From contig NZ_PVXQ01000010.1 in the NCBI RefSeq assembly GCF_002995745.1, positions 33,929 through 97,928 on the forward strand: 64,000 bases of DNA, given 5' to 3'. Below, one piece after another: positions 55,606 to 63,604 of this stretch. The position numbers and the translations under genes were made by a program. Source of the stretch: Clostridium vincentii. GTDB lineage: Bacteria > Bacillota > Clostridia > Clostridiales > Clostridiaceae. Numbering within the stretch: the first letter of the stretch is position 1; each line of letters begins with the position of its first letter. The notes under the pieces are model-generated. The model saw only the letters and a program-made list of their open reading frames with translations. It was not told the DNA's origin and did not search any database.

Positions 55606-56078
55606 TTTAACACCACCATTTATATGATTTTACAATCTTATAATAAAATTATATCATTGCAAATCTTCTTTATTCTGTTAAATTGCTTTTAGGATCGCTA
55701 TATCGTTCCAATTCTTTGATGTTATTACTTCCATGGTTGTTACATCTCTTCTTAGACCTTTAATATCTCCAGTCAAATAAGCCATATTATTACTAAAGTT
55801 ATCCTGTTCGGCTTTGTTTACTTCTGCCAAATGCTCTAATGCTCTTAGAATTCTTGAGTTTTCATCAACCTTAATATCTAAAGTATCGAACCTGATCTCT
55901 AAATTATCGAACCTACTTTCTAAAGTGTCAAACCTACTTTCTAAAGTATCAAATCTAGTATCTAAAGTATCAATCTTATTATTAATATGTTTTAAAAGTT
56001 CCAAAATTTCTTTATCCATTTTACCACCACCATTTATATGATTTTACAATCTTATAATAAAATTATATCATTGCAAAT
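55593..56078 (-). repeat. duplicated 5' regions of the two coiled-coil genes
   Basis: Bases 55593-55664 and 56008-56078 are nearly identical (about 70 bp). Each covers the first codons, the ribosome binding site and an upstream TGATATAAT extended -10 element. This points to tandem duplication with a common promoter. Confidence 0.85.
55678..56019 (-). CDS. small coiled-coil protein B
   Basis: 113 residues. Residues 15-50 are perfect heptads of the type RFDTLESRFDTLESRFD, then a second helix and a C-terminal TMEVITSKNWNDIAILKAI. It resembles the variable coiled-coil proteins scattered through clostridial genomes. No function is known to me. The shared C-terminal motif with the 60256 gene suggests a common partner. 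DNA of the heptads is itself an 18-21 bp repeat. Confidence 0.72.
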   Translation of the reverse strand: MDKEILELLKHINNKIDTLDTRFDTLESRFDTLESRFDNLEIRFDTLDIKVDENSRILRALEHLAEVNKAEQDNFSNNMAYLTGDIKGLRRDVTTMEVITSKNWNDIAILKAI

Positions 56079-56145
56079 TCTTTTTATCAATATGCAAAAA
56101 CTTACAGATTTTACGTTCTTCAATCATATAAACCATAGAAAAACT

Positions 56146-56580
56146 CTAATCTATCTCTTCTGTTGTTCTTTCTTCTATATTTTTTCTATGTATCTTTTTT
56201 ATACCCTTTTTGATAAGCAAAACCGCTCCATAAATTACAATATAACCAGCAAAAAAAGTTGCAAATCCCCATAGACCTGCTACTATGTCTGCAAATTCCA
56301 TATTGCCTCTATTGGTAATTTTCTGTCCAATTTCGATACCAAAAACAATAACTACAAGTACGGTTACTGTATATATAAAAGATATGACAGCAATGCTATA
56401 TTTAGAAATATCTTTAAATAACTTATTAACTACAAAGTAAATAAAAATACCAATTATACCTATAATAATAAAATGAAGTTGCTTATCATTAAACTTCATT
56501 TCAAAGCCACCAAAAAAATCTACAAGAATATCATGTAATTCATTAATTATTTCAACAATCAGTTTTAGTATTTTAATCAT
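56146..56580 (-). CDS. small integral membrane protein, unknown
   Basis: 144 residues: an amphipathic start, three membrane segments (about 36-52, 62-83, 103-125) and a basic tail. Between segments two and three it has GIEIGQKITNRGNMEFADIVAGLWGF. This recalls the D-x-x-AN-x-x-G pattern of VanZ-like proteins, but the match is too weak to name it. AGGGGG ribosome binding site. The upstream block TATATACCATAT plus CTTTTTCTTAAA resembles the block ahead of the Rpn gene at 62257. Confidence 0.6.
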   Translation of the reverse strand: MIKILKLIVEIINELHDILVDFFGGFEMKFNDKQLHFIIIGIIGIFIYFVVNKLFKDISKYSIAVISFIYTVTVLVVIVFGIEIGQKITNRGNMEFADIVAGLWGFATFFAGYIVIYGAVLLIKKGIKKIHRKNIEERTTEEID

Positions 56581-56653
56581 ATGGACCCCCTTAATTCTCT
56601 ATCTCTACTAGTATATACCATATGACCTTTTTCTTAAATTAAAACTTATTTCA

Positions 56654-56678
56654 TTCAAAAGAATTTCGGAGAAATTCT
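56654..56678 (-). terminator. weak terminator of the ABC transporter fusion
   Basis: Short perfect hairpin AGAATTTC-GGA-GAAATTCT (56660-56678) with a TTTTG tail on the minus strand. Confidence 0.4.
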
Positions 56679-56681
56679 AAC

Positions 56682-56697
56682 CTTCAACTCTCCACTC
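56682..56697. repeat. short remnant of the 7-mer repeat family
   Basis: TTCAACTCTCCACTCT resembles the CAACTTT/CAACTCT units at 17091-17160. It also sits just after the stop codon of a minus-strand gene. Confidence 0.5.
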
Positions 56698-56702
56698 TGT
56701 AG

Positions 56703-58682
56703 TTATTCTCGTCTCAAAGATTCTACTGGATCTAATTTAGCAGCTTTATTCGCTGGTAAGACTCCGGCAATTGTACTTATAACAATACTTACACTTAACC
56801 CGAATACTATGTAAGAATTCTGTATTAAAACTAAATTTATATCGAAAATTCTAGTTGATACAATATTTATGCCTTTCATTAATATAAATGCTAATGAAAT
56901 TCCAAGAATACCACTAAAAACTCCAATTAGAAATGCTTCACAGACAAATATTCTTCTTATATCTTTTTGCCTTGCACCAATTGCTTTAATTATTCCTATC
57001 TCCTTTGTTCTCTCTACAACACTAATATACATAACAACTACTATCATAATTGTTGATACAACTAAGGATATTGCTGCAATTCCTGCTAATACATATGTTA
57101 AGATACTTATCATTTCATTAAACATTTCGCTCATTTGCTCTTGGGATGATCCTGTATATCCAAGTTCTTTGACCTTTTCTTTAATAGAATCTGTATATTC
57201 AGCCTTATCAGTATTAATATACATAACATTTGATTTCAATTCACTGCTATTTTCTGAATACAATTTTTCTAAATCTAGATAATTCAAAAAAACAGATTTC
57301 ATTACTGCAGTTAAATCTCCACCTGCCGTAGCATAAATTCCACTTACAACAAATTCTTTCTTCACCATTTTTTGATTAACAAACATATTTAAAGTAACTG
57401 TTTTTCCGACAACCTCTCCACCAAGATTATCGCTTACAGATTTATTAATTAATACTTCGCCGTCTTTTGGTAGTGCTCCCTCTTCAACATTTGAAGCTGT
57501 TATATTTGATGATATAGTTGAGGTTCTCATTAAACCACTGGATTTACCATCATACTTTAATGAATTAGTCCCCATAGAAATTGCAGTAAATCCTTTTTCT
57601 ACAGAGGATACATTCTCTATTTCAGCCAACCTTTGTATATCTTCTTCTTTAAATGAACTTTGCGGATTAATTGTAGGTTTTTCAATAGTTGCAATATCTA
57701 AGTCAACTGTCTCTTCATCATTACTTGGCATATTAACCTCTATTACTAAAGGATTCACATAGCTATTCATAGTCTTATTAAAATAAGCCTTAACTCCACT
57801 GCCCAAAGATAACATTAAAATAACACTCATTATTCCAATACTTGCTCCTATTGAAATAAATATGTTACGTACTAGTTTTTCCCTCATATTAATAAGGGCA
57901 AGTTTTATGGCAGATATGAAATTCAAATTCTGTCTTTTTTTATTTAGTTTTGCTTCTTCTTTATCGACTTTATCTATGTCAGAATTTTTCTCTAGTGCAA
58001 AAACTTTTTTATCATCAATGATTTTACCATCTGATATTTTAATCACTCTACTTGATAGAGCTGCTACCTTTTCAGAGTGAGTAACCATAATTACAAGTTT
58101 TCCTCTTTGAGCAATTCCCTTAAGTATCTCTAAAACCTGCATTGATGTCTTTGAATCTAAACTACCTGTAGGCTCATCAGCAATAATTACTTCTGGATTA
58201 TTAATTAAAGCTCTAGCAATAGCAACCCTTTGCTTTTGACCTCCGGATAGTGCATTTGGTTTTTTATCCATATGGTCTCTCAAACCAAATTCAGTTAGTA
58301 TTTTTTTTGCATATTCTATTCGATCTTTTTTTTTCACATTTGACAATGTCATAGCAATTGTTACATTATCTAAAACAGACAAATGTGATATTAGATTAAA
58401 ACTTTGAAAAACAAATCCAACCTTATTTTTTCTATATTTATCAAGTTCCTTTTTTCTAAAGTTCCCAATATCTTTTCCACTTGCAAATAGTCCCCCTGAG
58501 TAATTAGAATCTAATCCTCCGATCAAATTCATTAATGTAGATTTACCGCTACCCGACTCACCAATCACAGACACTAATTCTCCCTTATCAAAGGATAAGT
58601 TAACATTAATCAAGGCCTTAAATTCTTCTTTTCCACTTAATTTATAGCTCTTATTAATATTTTTAAGCTCTAATAGATGCAT
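56703..58682 (-). CDS. MacB-like ABC transporter, ATPase fused to FtsX-type permease
   Basis: Start set at 58682 (MHLLELKNINKSY) with AAGGAG in front. 659 residues. ATPase domain 1-230: Walker A GESGSGKSTLMN, signature LSGGQKQRVAIARA, Walker B VIIADEPTGSLD, switch HSEK. A linker leads to a permease with one membrane segment near 280, a large extracellular domain (about 310-520), and three C-terminal segments of the FtsX/MacB type (ERTKEIGIIKAIGARQKDI). Gram-positive members export peptides, bacteriocins or lipoproteins or act in antibiotic resistance. No substrate gene or two-component system is adjacent, so the role is open. Confidence 0.92.
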   Translation of the reverse strand: MHLLELKNINKSYKLSGKEEFKALINVNLSFDKGELVSVIGESGSGKSTLMNLIGGLDSNYSGGLFASGKDIGNFRKKELDKYRKNKVGFVFQSFNLISHLSVLDNVTIAMTLSNVKKKDRIEYAKKILTEFGLRDHMDKKPNALSGGQKQRVAIARALINNPEVIIADEPTGSLDSKTSMQVLEILKGIAQRGKLVIMVTHSEKVAALSSRVIKISDGKIIDDKKVFALEKNSDIDKVDKEEAKLNKKRQNLNFISAIKLALINMREKLVRNIFISIGASIGIMSVILMLSLGSGVKAYFNKTMNSYVNPLVIEVNMPSNDEETVDLDIATIEKPTINPQSSFKEEDIQRLAEIENVSSVEKGFTAISMGTNSLKYDGKSSGLMRTSTISSNITASNVEEGALPKDGEVLINKSVSDNLGGEVVGKTVTLNMFVNQKMVKKEFVVSGIYATAGGDLTAVMKSVFLNYLDLEKLYSENSSELKSNVMYINTDKAEYTDSIKEKVKELGYTGSSQEQMSEMFNEMISILTYVLAGIAAISLVVSTIMIVVVMYISVVERTKEIGIIKAIGARQKDIRRIFVCEAFLIGVFSGILGISLAFILMKGINIVSTRIFDINLVLIQNSYIVFGLSVSIVISTIAGVLPANKAAKLDPVESLRRE

Positions 58683-58913
58683 ATATTTCTCCTTATATTT
58701 AAACATATTTATAATGTTTCTTTAACTAATTATAACCTCATTCCACTTTTGACAAATTCCACTCACCTTTGTTGAGGACTTAGAAGACTCTGTCTCCTTA
58801 GGAGTTCGCCTTTATTCGCTATTTTTCACCAAGCAACAGATTTTCTCTCTGCTATTGTTTATAATTTCATGGGTTATATCATTAAAATTATAGTCATAAG
58901 TCTTGTTTTTTAA

Positions 58914-58960
58914 ACAAAAAAAAAGCATTTTCATTAAATTTTATTATAATGAAAATGCTT
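58914..58960 (-). terminator. terminator overlapping the end of the vanZ-like gene
   Basis: A 13-bp perfect stem (58923-58935 with 58948-58960) followed on the minus strand by ten Ts. The right arm encodes the last residues of the VanZ protein, and its stop lies in the left arm. The 251-bp gap from here to the ABC gene holds only a GC-richer stretch (58770-58800) with no clear assignment. Confidence 0.9.
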
Positions 58961-59449
58961 GTACTTAGGCACTTTTAGAGCCTTATTAATTGCATACCTT
59001 CTATATCTTTCATAAACTAAATAATAAGCTAGATAGAAAAATATTACTCCTATTAAAACTCCTCCAAAATCTATTAAAACATCACCAACTGAAGAGGTTC
59101 TATTTGCTATAAAAGATTGGTGATACTCGTCAATTACAGCATAGATCAAACAAATAAATAGGATATAAATTATTGAATGTTTCCCTTTTTTATTAAAGGC
59201 GAATAATATTGCACTTACAAAAATTGCTAACACGATATAAATAAATGCATGAGCACTTTTTCTAACTATATATGTTAGTTGCTTTTCTCTCACTTTCTGC
59301 GCCTTAATAGTATCTTCCTGTATTAATTTACTTTCAATAAAATTGACTATTTTATTACTTTTTGCATGGGATGTTTCTCCATTATTACTAGACATATAAA
59401 ATATAAATCCCATCCATACTATGCATAAAAGTATAATTACTTTCTTCAA
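58934..59449 (-). CDS. VanZ family membrane protein
   Basis: 171 residues. N-terminal segment, a polar stretch (residues 20-60), then three more membrane segments and a basic tail. The VanZ signature reads RKSAHAFIYIVLA, YAVIDEYHQSFIANRTSSVGDVLIDFGGVLIG. VanZ gives low-level teicoplanin resistance in enterococci, and most clostridial homologs have no proven role but are linked to the envelope. It starts at a TTG with AGGGGTTG. Its 3' end is merged with the terminator. Confidence 0.92.
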   Translation of the reverse strand: MKKVIILLCIVWMGFIFYMSSNNGETSHAKSNKIVNFIESKLIQEDTIKAQKVREKQLTYIVRKSAHAFIYIVLAIFVSAILFAFNKKGKHSIIYILFICLIYAVIDEYHQSFIANRTSSVGDVLIDFGGVLIGVIFFYLAYYLVYERYRRYAINKALKVPKYKHFHYNKI

Positions 59450-59467
59450 TTTATCAACCCCTTGTTA

Positions 59468-59636
59468 TCACTGAAATAGTTTAATATTATATGCATCGAG
59501 CATTTCTTCAACGTGTGTTTGTTGTTTCAACACCCAACCAATCACATCTATTAGGTTGTTTGCATTTGTAGCTTTTATATACTGTGAATGACTTTGACTA
59601 ATCCTATCTAAGAAGTCTTTATCTAATCACCTTTAA
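59468..59636 (-). pseudogene. gene fragment of unknown origin
   Basis: An open stretch of 52 codons without a start (LDKDFLDRISQSHSQYIKAT ... IDVIGWVLKQQTHVEEMLD ... IKLFQ) ending at a TGA at 59468-59470. The composition is that of real protein. Just upstream another frame reads QRELKKLKGD, so an indel near 59637 probably broke the gene. I do not recognise the family. It precedes the Rpn fragment on the same strand. Confidence 0.5.
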
Positions 59637-59677
59637 TTTCTTTAACTCACGTTGTGTGGTCTGCAGTAACCTGCTTG

Positions 59678-59851
59678 CTAATTAGATAGTTTCTTCCTTA
59701 ATTCATCTATAACCTTGTATTCCAACTTAGTATATCTTTTTACTTTTTCATTCTCTTCTCCATCTAATATCATTGCTTTAGCCATCTCCATAGCTTTTTT
59801 TATTTCGCCTTCTTCTCTGCCTTCTTCCTTGTCCTTATTTAAGTATATCAC
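59678..59851 (-). CDS. free-standing C-terminal segment of an Rpn-family protein
   Basis: An open frame that duplicates the last 50 or so codons of the Rpn gene at 61304-62257 (EEGREEGEIKKAMEMAKAMI ... DELRKKLSN). The frame is intact and the differences are few and conservative (GEGNEKIKRY against GEENEKVKRY). A GTG at 59851 has AAAGGA nine bases upstream and would give 57 residues. An internal ATG at 59791 would give 37. E. coli Rpn genes make a short antitoxin from an internal start in just this region, so this could be a small functional product. It may equally be debris. The bases upstream to 60020 show more frame-broken sequence (KYKDGAKEKS-like) of an Rpn gene. Confidence 0.45.
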   Translation of the reverse strand: MIYLNKDKEEGREEGEIKKAMEMAKAMILDGEENEKVKRYTKLEYKVIDELRKKLSN

Positions 59852-60020
59852 ATGGATTTTTCCTTTGCTCCATCTTTATACCTTTAATATAATTATTCCC
59901 AATTTCAAGAACATATATTCTTATAAAAAATTAGCTACGTCCTTACCTTTCATGTTATATCCAATTTTTATCAAAATTTCACCTAATATTAAAAAAACAA
60001 TTTTGCTCTTTGTTTAAAAC

Positions 60021-60057
60021 AAAAACTTCACTAAATTTATTATTTAGTGAAGTTTTT
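60021..60057 (-). terminator. repeated terminator, copy 1
   Basis: A 16-bp stem (ACTTCACTAAAT with ATTTAGTGAAGT at its core) and a T run on the minus strand. It is the probable end of the coiled-coil gene at 60256. Nearly the same hairpin occurs at 62356-62390 and 63728-63764, and a decayed one at about 61079-61108. Confidence 0.85.
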
Positions 60058-60130
60058 ATATTCTCATTATATGCCCCATCTTTGGTTATTTACATTTTGT
60101 TCACAGCCATCAACTGTCTTTGCGGAGATC

Positions 60131-60191
60131 TTTATTTTACTATTTTTTCCATGTCCCTGTTACCGTTGTTGGGTGCGCAGCGACCCACTTG
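60131..60191. repeat. 60-bp interspersed repeat, copy 1
   Basis: Shares about 55 of 60 bases with 62452-62513, including CATGTCCCTGTTACC and the palindromic GGGTGCGCAGCGACCC. It is much more GC-rich than its surroundings. Both copies lie between the stop of a minus-strand gene and that gene's terminator. Confidence 0.85.
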
Positions 60192-60200
60192 ATTATAATT

Positions 60201-60254
60201 TGTCAGCAACCCCAACCCCCAAGGACTTTGCGAGAGGCTTGCCTTGAACTTGCT
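60201..60254. repeat. GC-rich interspersed element, copy 1
   Basis: Contains GACTTTGCGAGAGGCTTGCC followed by TTGA. A second copy lies at 61186-61222 and a diverged one near 60778-60812. Each lies close after the end of an Rpn or coiled-coil gene. Confidence 0.75.
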
Positions 60255-60255
60255 A

Positions 60256-60519
60256 CTATTTTACAGCTTTTAATTTTGCAATATCTTTCCAATTACTAGC
60301 CGTTATTACTTCAACATTTGTGATATCTTTCTTTATTGATTTAACGTCACCTTTAACTTGCTTCATTTGTTCTGACATATCACTCCTAAACTCTAGTAAA
60401 TTAGCTATTTGATCTACTACTCCATCAACTTTTTTTTCTAAACTATTAAGTTGATTTTTTATTGGCTCTAATTTCTCATCAAGTAAGCTGCTTAATGCTT
60501 TTAATACTTCGTTATCCAT
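60256..60519 (-). CDS. small coiled-coil protein C
   Basis: 87 residues, soluble, mostly helical with a coiled coil at about 15-60 (KNQLNSLEKKVDGVVDQIAN). The last 25 residues (NVEVITASNWKDIAKLKAVK) match the end of protein B at 55678. The function is unknown. It lies among Rpn genes and fragments, with an AGGAAGTGA ribosome binding site and a terminator of the type used by the Rpn gene at 62582. Confidence 0.7.
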   Translation of the reverse strand: MDNEVLKALSSLLDEKLEPIKNQLNSLEKKVDGVVDQIANLLEFRSDMSEQMKQVKGDVKSIKKDITNVEVITASNWKDIAKLKAVK

Positions 60520-60593
60520 TCTTTAATCACTTCCTTTTTTTCTATTATATTTAAGATTTTCTACTTAAGTTTCTCAGCACATAAATTATAGTT

Positions 60594-60768
60594 TTAATCT
60601 AAAAAAGACTCCTCAAATATACTCTTTAAGTATTCATATTCTAGAGGATTTTTAAAACTTAATATATCAACAAGTCCTGATTCAGCGAGTGCTTTAATAA
60701 CTACGGTGAGTAGTTCAGTATATGTCTTCATATCTACACCTATAATAAACTTTTTGCCATTTTAAAAG
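60594..60768 (-). pseudogene. decayed Rpn fragment with a 45-codon open tail
   Basis: The minus strand first reads FKMAKSLL, identical to a segment in the intact Rpn protein (LVFKMAKSLLETG), then a stop. In the same frame an ATG at 60731 opens 45 codons (MKTYTELLTVVIKALAESGL ... SIFEESFLD) ending at 60594. The tail does not match the two intact copies, so it probably comes from a different Rpn lineage. A weak AGGTG precedes the ATG. Confidence 0.5.
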
Positions 60769-60802
60769 TTAATAACCCCCAGGGATCTTTGGGAGGAACA
60801 CC

Positions 60803-61009
60803 GTGACGAGCTTGTTTTCCGATGATGCTCTTTATGTTTAAGAAAATCTATATCATCCGATATTTTATCAATTTTCATATTAGCTACGGTTATATCTTCT
60901 GTTATTTTAGCTGTATATTCATGAACGAATCCCAATTTTTTTCAATTCTAACTTAACCTTTTTTAAGATCTTTTAATTCATTAAGTATTTGTTCTAGTAT
61001 TTCATTCAT
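60803..61009 (-). pseudogene. decayed coiled-coil gene
   Basis: Opens MNEILEQILNELKDLKKG and then stops. Other frames continue with RIEKNWDSF and then EYTAKITEDITVANMKIDKI, SDDIDFLKHKEHHRK. The pieces follow the order of the clostridial coiled-coil proteins that end in an FLKHKE-like motif. At least two indels are needed. The remaining bases between 61010 and 61303 hold a decayed terminator (61079-61108), a 45-bp repeat also found at 63775-63815, and a GC-rich element. Confidence 0.6.
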
Positions 61010-61185
61010 ATCAATACCTACATTACATTACTGTCATTATATCATATAGAATATTTTTTATGAATGCCTTTCCTAGAAAAAAAACACTGCACTAAATATT
61101 AATTTAACATAGCTTACAGCTTATATTTGTTTACTTATCTTTGAATTTTATTAATATTTTGTTAATGACCCCCGGGATGACATTG

Positions 61186-61222
61186 CCCCCGAGGGACCTT
61201 GCGAGAGGCTTGCCTTGAGCTT
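61186..61222. repeat. GC-rich interspersed element, copy 2
   Basis: GAGGGACCTTGCGAGAGGCT followed by TGCCTTGAGCTT, close to copy 1 at 60201-60254. It is preceded by GACCCCCGGGATGACATTG. It lies 80 bp after the stop of the Rpn gene at 61304. Confidence 0.75.
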
Positions 61223-61303
61223 TTTATATAAGCTATTATTTAGGTCTTGAGAAAGGCTGAAAGTACTCCGCTTTTTGGGATGAACAGAGTGATAAGCTTG
61301 CTA

Positions 61304-62257
61304 CTAATTAGATAGTTTCTTCCTTAATTCATCTATTACCGTATATTCCAACTTAGTATATCTTTTTATTTTTTCATTTCCTTCTCCATCTAATATCATT
61401 GCTTTAGCCATCTCCATAGCTTTTTTTATTTCGCCTTCTTCTCTTCCTTCTTCTCTGCCTTCTTCCTTGTAATGCAACTTTCTAATCTCATCTATACTCA
61501 ATTTAAATACACCTCCACTTGCCTTTTTATATTCTTCATACTTATTTTCTAACTCCTGATTTTGAATTAAAAATAGGTATTCCAAAAAATCTACTAATGC
61601 TTTTATCTGATCATTATTTTTAACTTTATTATAATTTTTTAATTCCTCTGCTAATTTTATTTTTGCCTCATAAATGTCTTCATCTCTTACACCTGTTTCT
61701 AACAAGCTTTTTGCCATTTTAAAAACTAATTTTAATGGGTTCTCATCACTAATTTTTTCAAGCTTTATTTTTTCTACATCAATAGTTTTAAAGTTATATA
61801 TTAATATTTCATTTTCTATCTCTGGTAATTTATATACATATCTTTTATCTTTTCCGCCCTCGCCTTTATAAGTATATATTGCTGCAGCCACTATTTCTGA
61901 CTTATCTTTATCTTTATATCTAAATTTATCCCATATCCTATAAAAGTATCTGAACATTCTTTCTCCAAAAACTTCATGTTCACTACTATAGCTTTGTACT
62001 TCTACGTGTATAAATAATATCTTACTTTTTTTATCTTTTAATCTCACCTTTATTATTTTATCCGAGATTACTTTTTCGCTACTATCTCTATCAAATATAT
62101 CTTTTTGTATTTCTTGTAGATCTTTATCTAATGATTCTGTTCCTAATTCCCAATCCACCTTACTAAATATCTCTGGAAAAAGCAATTCTACTATTTCTAC
62201 CTCAAAGGCTTCTAAAATTGATTTCCAGGCTGCATCAAAATCATGTTTCTTTGCCAA
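61304..62257 (-). CDS. Rpn family PD-(D/E)XK nuclease / putative transposase, copy 1
   Basis: 317 residues. The N-terminal two-thirds form the PD-(D/E)XK fold of the Rpn (YhgA-like, 'transposase_31') family: FDAAWKSILEAFEVEIVELLFPEIF, the acidic SDKIIKVRLKD strand, and the HVEVQ motif that replaces E-x-K, followed by GERMFRYFYRIWDKF. Then comes a helical region and EEGREEGREEG leading into the C-terminal segment. Family members cut DNA and promote RecA-independent recombination, and some act in phage defence. It starts at a TTG with AAGGAGGTGG. A possible internal start (ATG at 61417) would give the 37-residue C-terminal piece that is duplicated at 59678. Confidence 0.9.
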   Translation of the reverse strand: MAKKHDFDAAWKSILEAFEVEIVELLFPEIFSKVDWELGTESLDKDLQEIQKDIFDRDSSEKVISDKIIKVRLKDKKSKILFIHVEVQSYSSEHEVFGERMFRYFYRIWDKFRYKDKDKSEIVAAAIYTYKGEGGKDKRYVYKLPEIENEILIYNFKTIDVEKIKLEKISDENPLKLVFKMAKSLLETGVRDEDIYEAKIKLAEELKNYNKVKNNDQIKALVDFLEYLFLIQNQELENKYEEYKKASGGVFKLSIDEIRKLHYKEEGREEGREEGEIKKAMEMAKAMILDGEGNEKIKRYTKLEYTVIDELRKKLSN

Positions 62258-62355
62258 AATTTATCCACCTCCTTGAAAATTATACACCTCTAGGATGCTT
62301 TCTAAATCAATTACTCTATATTAATATTATATACCATATAGAACCTTTCTTAAAC

Positions 62356-62390
62356 GAAAAAACTCCACTAAACATACATTTAGTGAAGTG
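62356..62390 (-). terminator. repeated terminator, copy 2
   Basis: Stem CTCCACTAAA with TTTAGTGAAG (62362-62389) and a TTTTTT tail on the minus strand. It lies 190 bp after the Rpn gene at 62582, beyond the GC-rich insert. Confidence 0.8.
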
Positions 62391-62411
62391 GCTTGTACTT
62401 GCATTTTTCAG

Positions 62412-62590
62412 CTGACTGTCACCCTTGCGGATGACTTAAAGGACTCCGCTTGCTTTTTTACTATTTTTCCCATGTCCCTGTTACCATTGTGGGGTGCGCA
62501 GCGACCCACTTGCTCGAATAAATGGTACTCTGGGGTGCTAATGAGGAACTCGTGACTCATTTGCTTTTGGCGCACTGACAGTCACCCTTG
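62412..62590. repeat. GC-rich insert flanked by 16-bp direct repeats
   Basis: CTGACTGTCACCCTTG (62412-62427) and CTGACAGTCACCCTTG (62575-62590) differ at one base and flank a segment that carries the second 60-bp repeat (62452-62513) and small hairpins (GCGGA...TCCGC; GAGGAACTCGTGACTC). The right repeat includes the stop codon of the Rpn gene. It could be a small insertion with target duplication or a local duplication. Confidence 0.65.
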
Positions 62591-63604
62591 TAAATACTTC
62601 TCTACCTCTTCTAAATTTTCTATGTCTAAAATATTTTCAATAATCAAATTTAATTTATCACTATTAAACTTTTCTATTTTTTCTATAAAACTATTATCTA
62701 ATGCTCCAATTTTCCTAGTCAGTAACTTTATGACTCTTTCAACATCTTTTAGTCTAGATTTCTCTTTTTCTTTTTCAATACCTTCTTCTCTTCCTTCTTC
62801 TCTTCCTTCTTGTTTATAATGTAATTTTCTTATTTGATCTACTGTCATTTTTAAAGCACCTCCTTTTTCTCTTTTATAATTTTCATATTTTTGTTCCAAT
62901 TCCCTATCTTGAATTAAAAACAAGTATTCTAAAAAATCCACTAATGCTTTTATTTGCTCATTATCTTTAACTTTATCATATATTACCAATTCTTCTGCTA
63001 GATTTATCTTTGCTTCATATATATCTTCATCTTTTGAATTTGTTTCTAATAATGTTTTCGCCATTCTAAAAACTAATTTTAAAGGATTATCATCACTGAT
63101 TTTTTCTAAATTGATTTTTTCTACATCAATACTTTTAAAATTATATACTAGTATCTCATCTTCTAACTCTGGCAATTTGTATATATATTTTTTATCTTTT
63201 CCTCGTTGTCCTTTATACGTATATATTGCTGCTGCAACTATCTCAGATTTATCTTCATATTTATACCTAAACTTATCCCAGATCCTATAAAAATATCTGA
63301 ACATTCTTTCTCCAAAAGCATCTTCTTCACTACTATAACTTTGTACCTCTACATGTATAAATAATATCTTACTATTCTGATTTTTTAACCTAACCTTTAT
63401 TATTTTATCTGAAATTATCTTGTCGGCACTGTATTTATCAAAAATTTCTTTTTGTATTTCTTGCAATTCTTGATCTAATGATTCTGTTCCAAGCTCCCAT
63501 GCTATTTCATTAAATATTTCTGGAAAAAGTAGTTCTACCACTTCTATTTGAAATGCTTCTAATATTGATTTCCATGCTGCATCAAAATCATGTTTCTTAG
63601 ACAA
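62582..63604 (-). CDS. Rpn family PD-(D/E)XK nuclease / putative transposase, copy 2
   Basis: 340 residues, homologous to copy 1 over the first 280 (FDAAWKSILEAFQIEVVELLFPEIF, IKVRLKN, HVEVQSYSS, GERMFRYFYRIWDKF, EEGREEGREEG). After EEG the C-terminal 70 residues are entirely different: a charged EKEKEKSRLKD stretch and a helical LLTRKIGALDNSFIEKIEKF module. Catalytic acidic residues are present. TTG start with GAAGGACG. Different C-termini on a common nuclease core suggest exchange of a specificity or oligomerisation module. Confidence 0.9.
   Translation of the reverse strand: MSKKHDFDAAWKSILEAFQIEVVELLFPEIFNEIAWELGTESLDQELQEIQKEIFDKYSADKIISDKIIKVRLKNQNSKILFIHVEVQSYSSEEDAFGERMFRYFYRIWDKFRYKYEDKSEIVAAAIYTYKGQRGKDKKYIYKLPELEDEILVYNFKSIDVEKINLEKISDDNPLKLVFRMAKTLLETNSKDEDIYEAKINLAEELVIYDKVKDNEQIKALVDFLEYLFLIQDRELEQKYENYKREKGGALKMTVDQIRKLHYKQEGREEGREEGIEKEKEKSRLKDVERVIKLLTRKIGALDNSFIEKIEKFNSDKLNLIIENILDIENLEEVEKYLQG

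Noticed and set aside
60010..60247. Small + strand open frames at 60.0-60.25 kb
   Set aside because: They cross the terminator and the GC-rich repeats and lack start sites.
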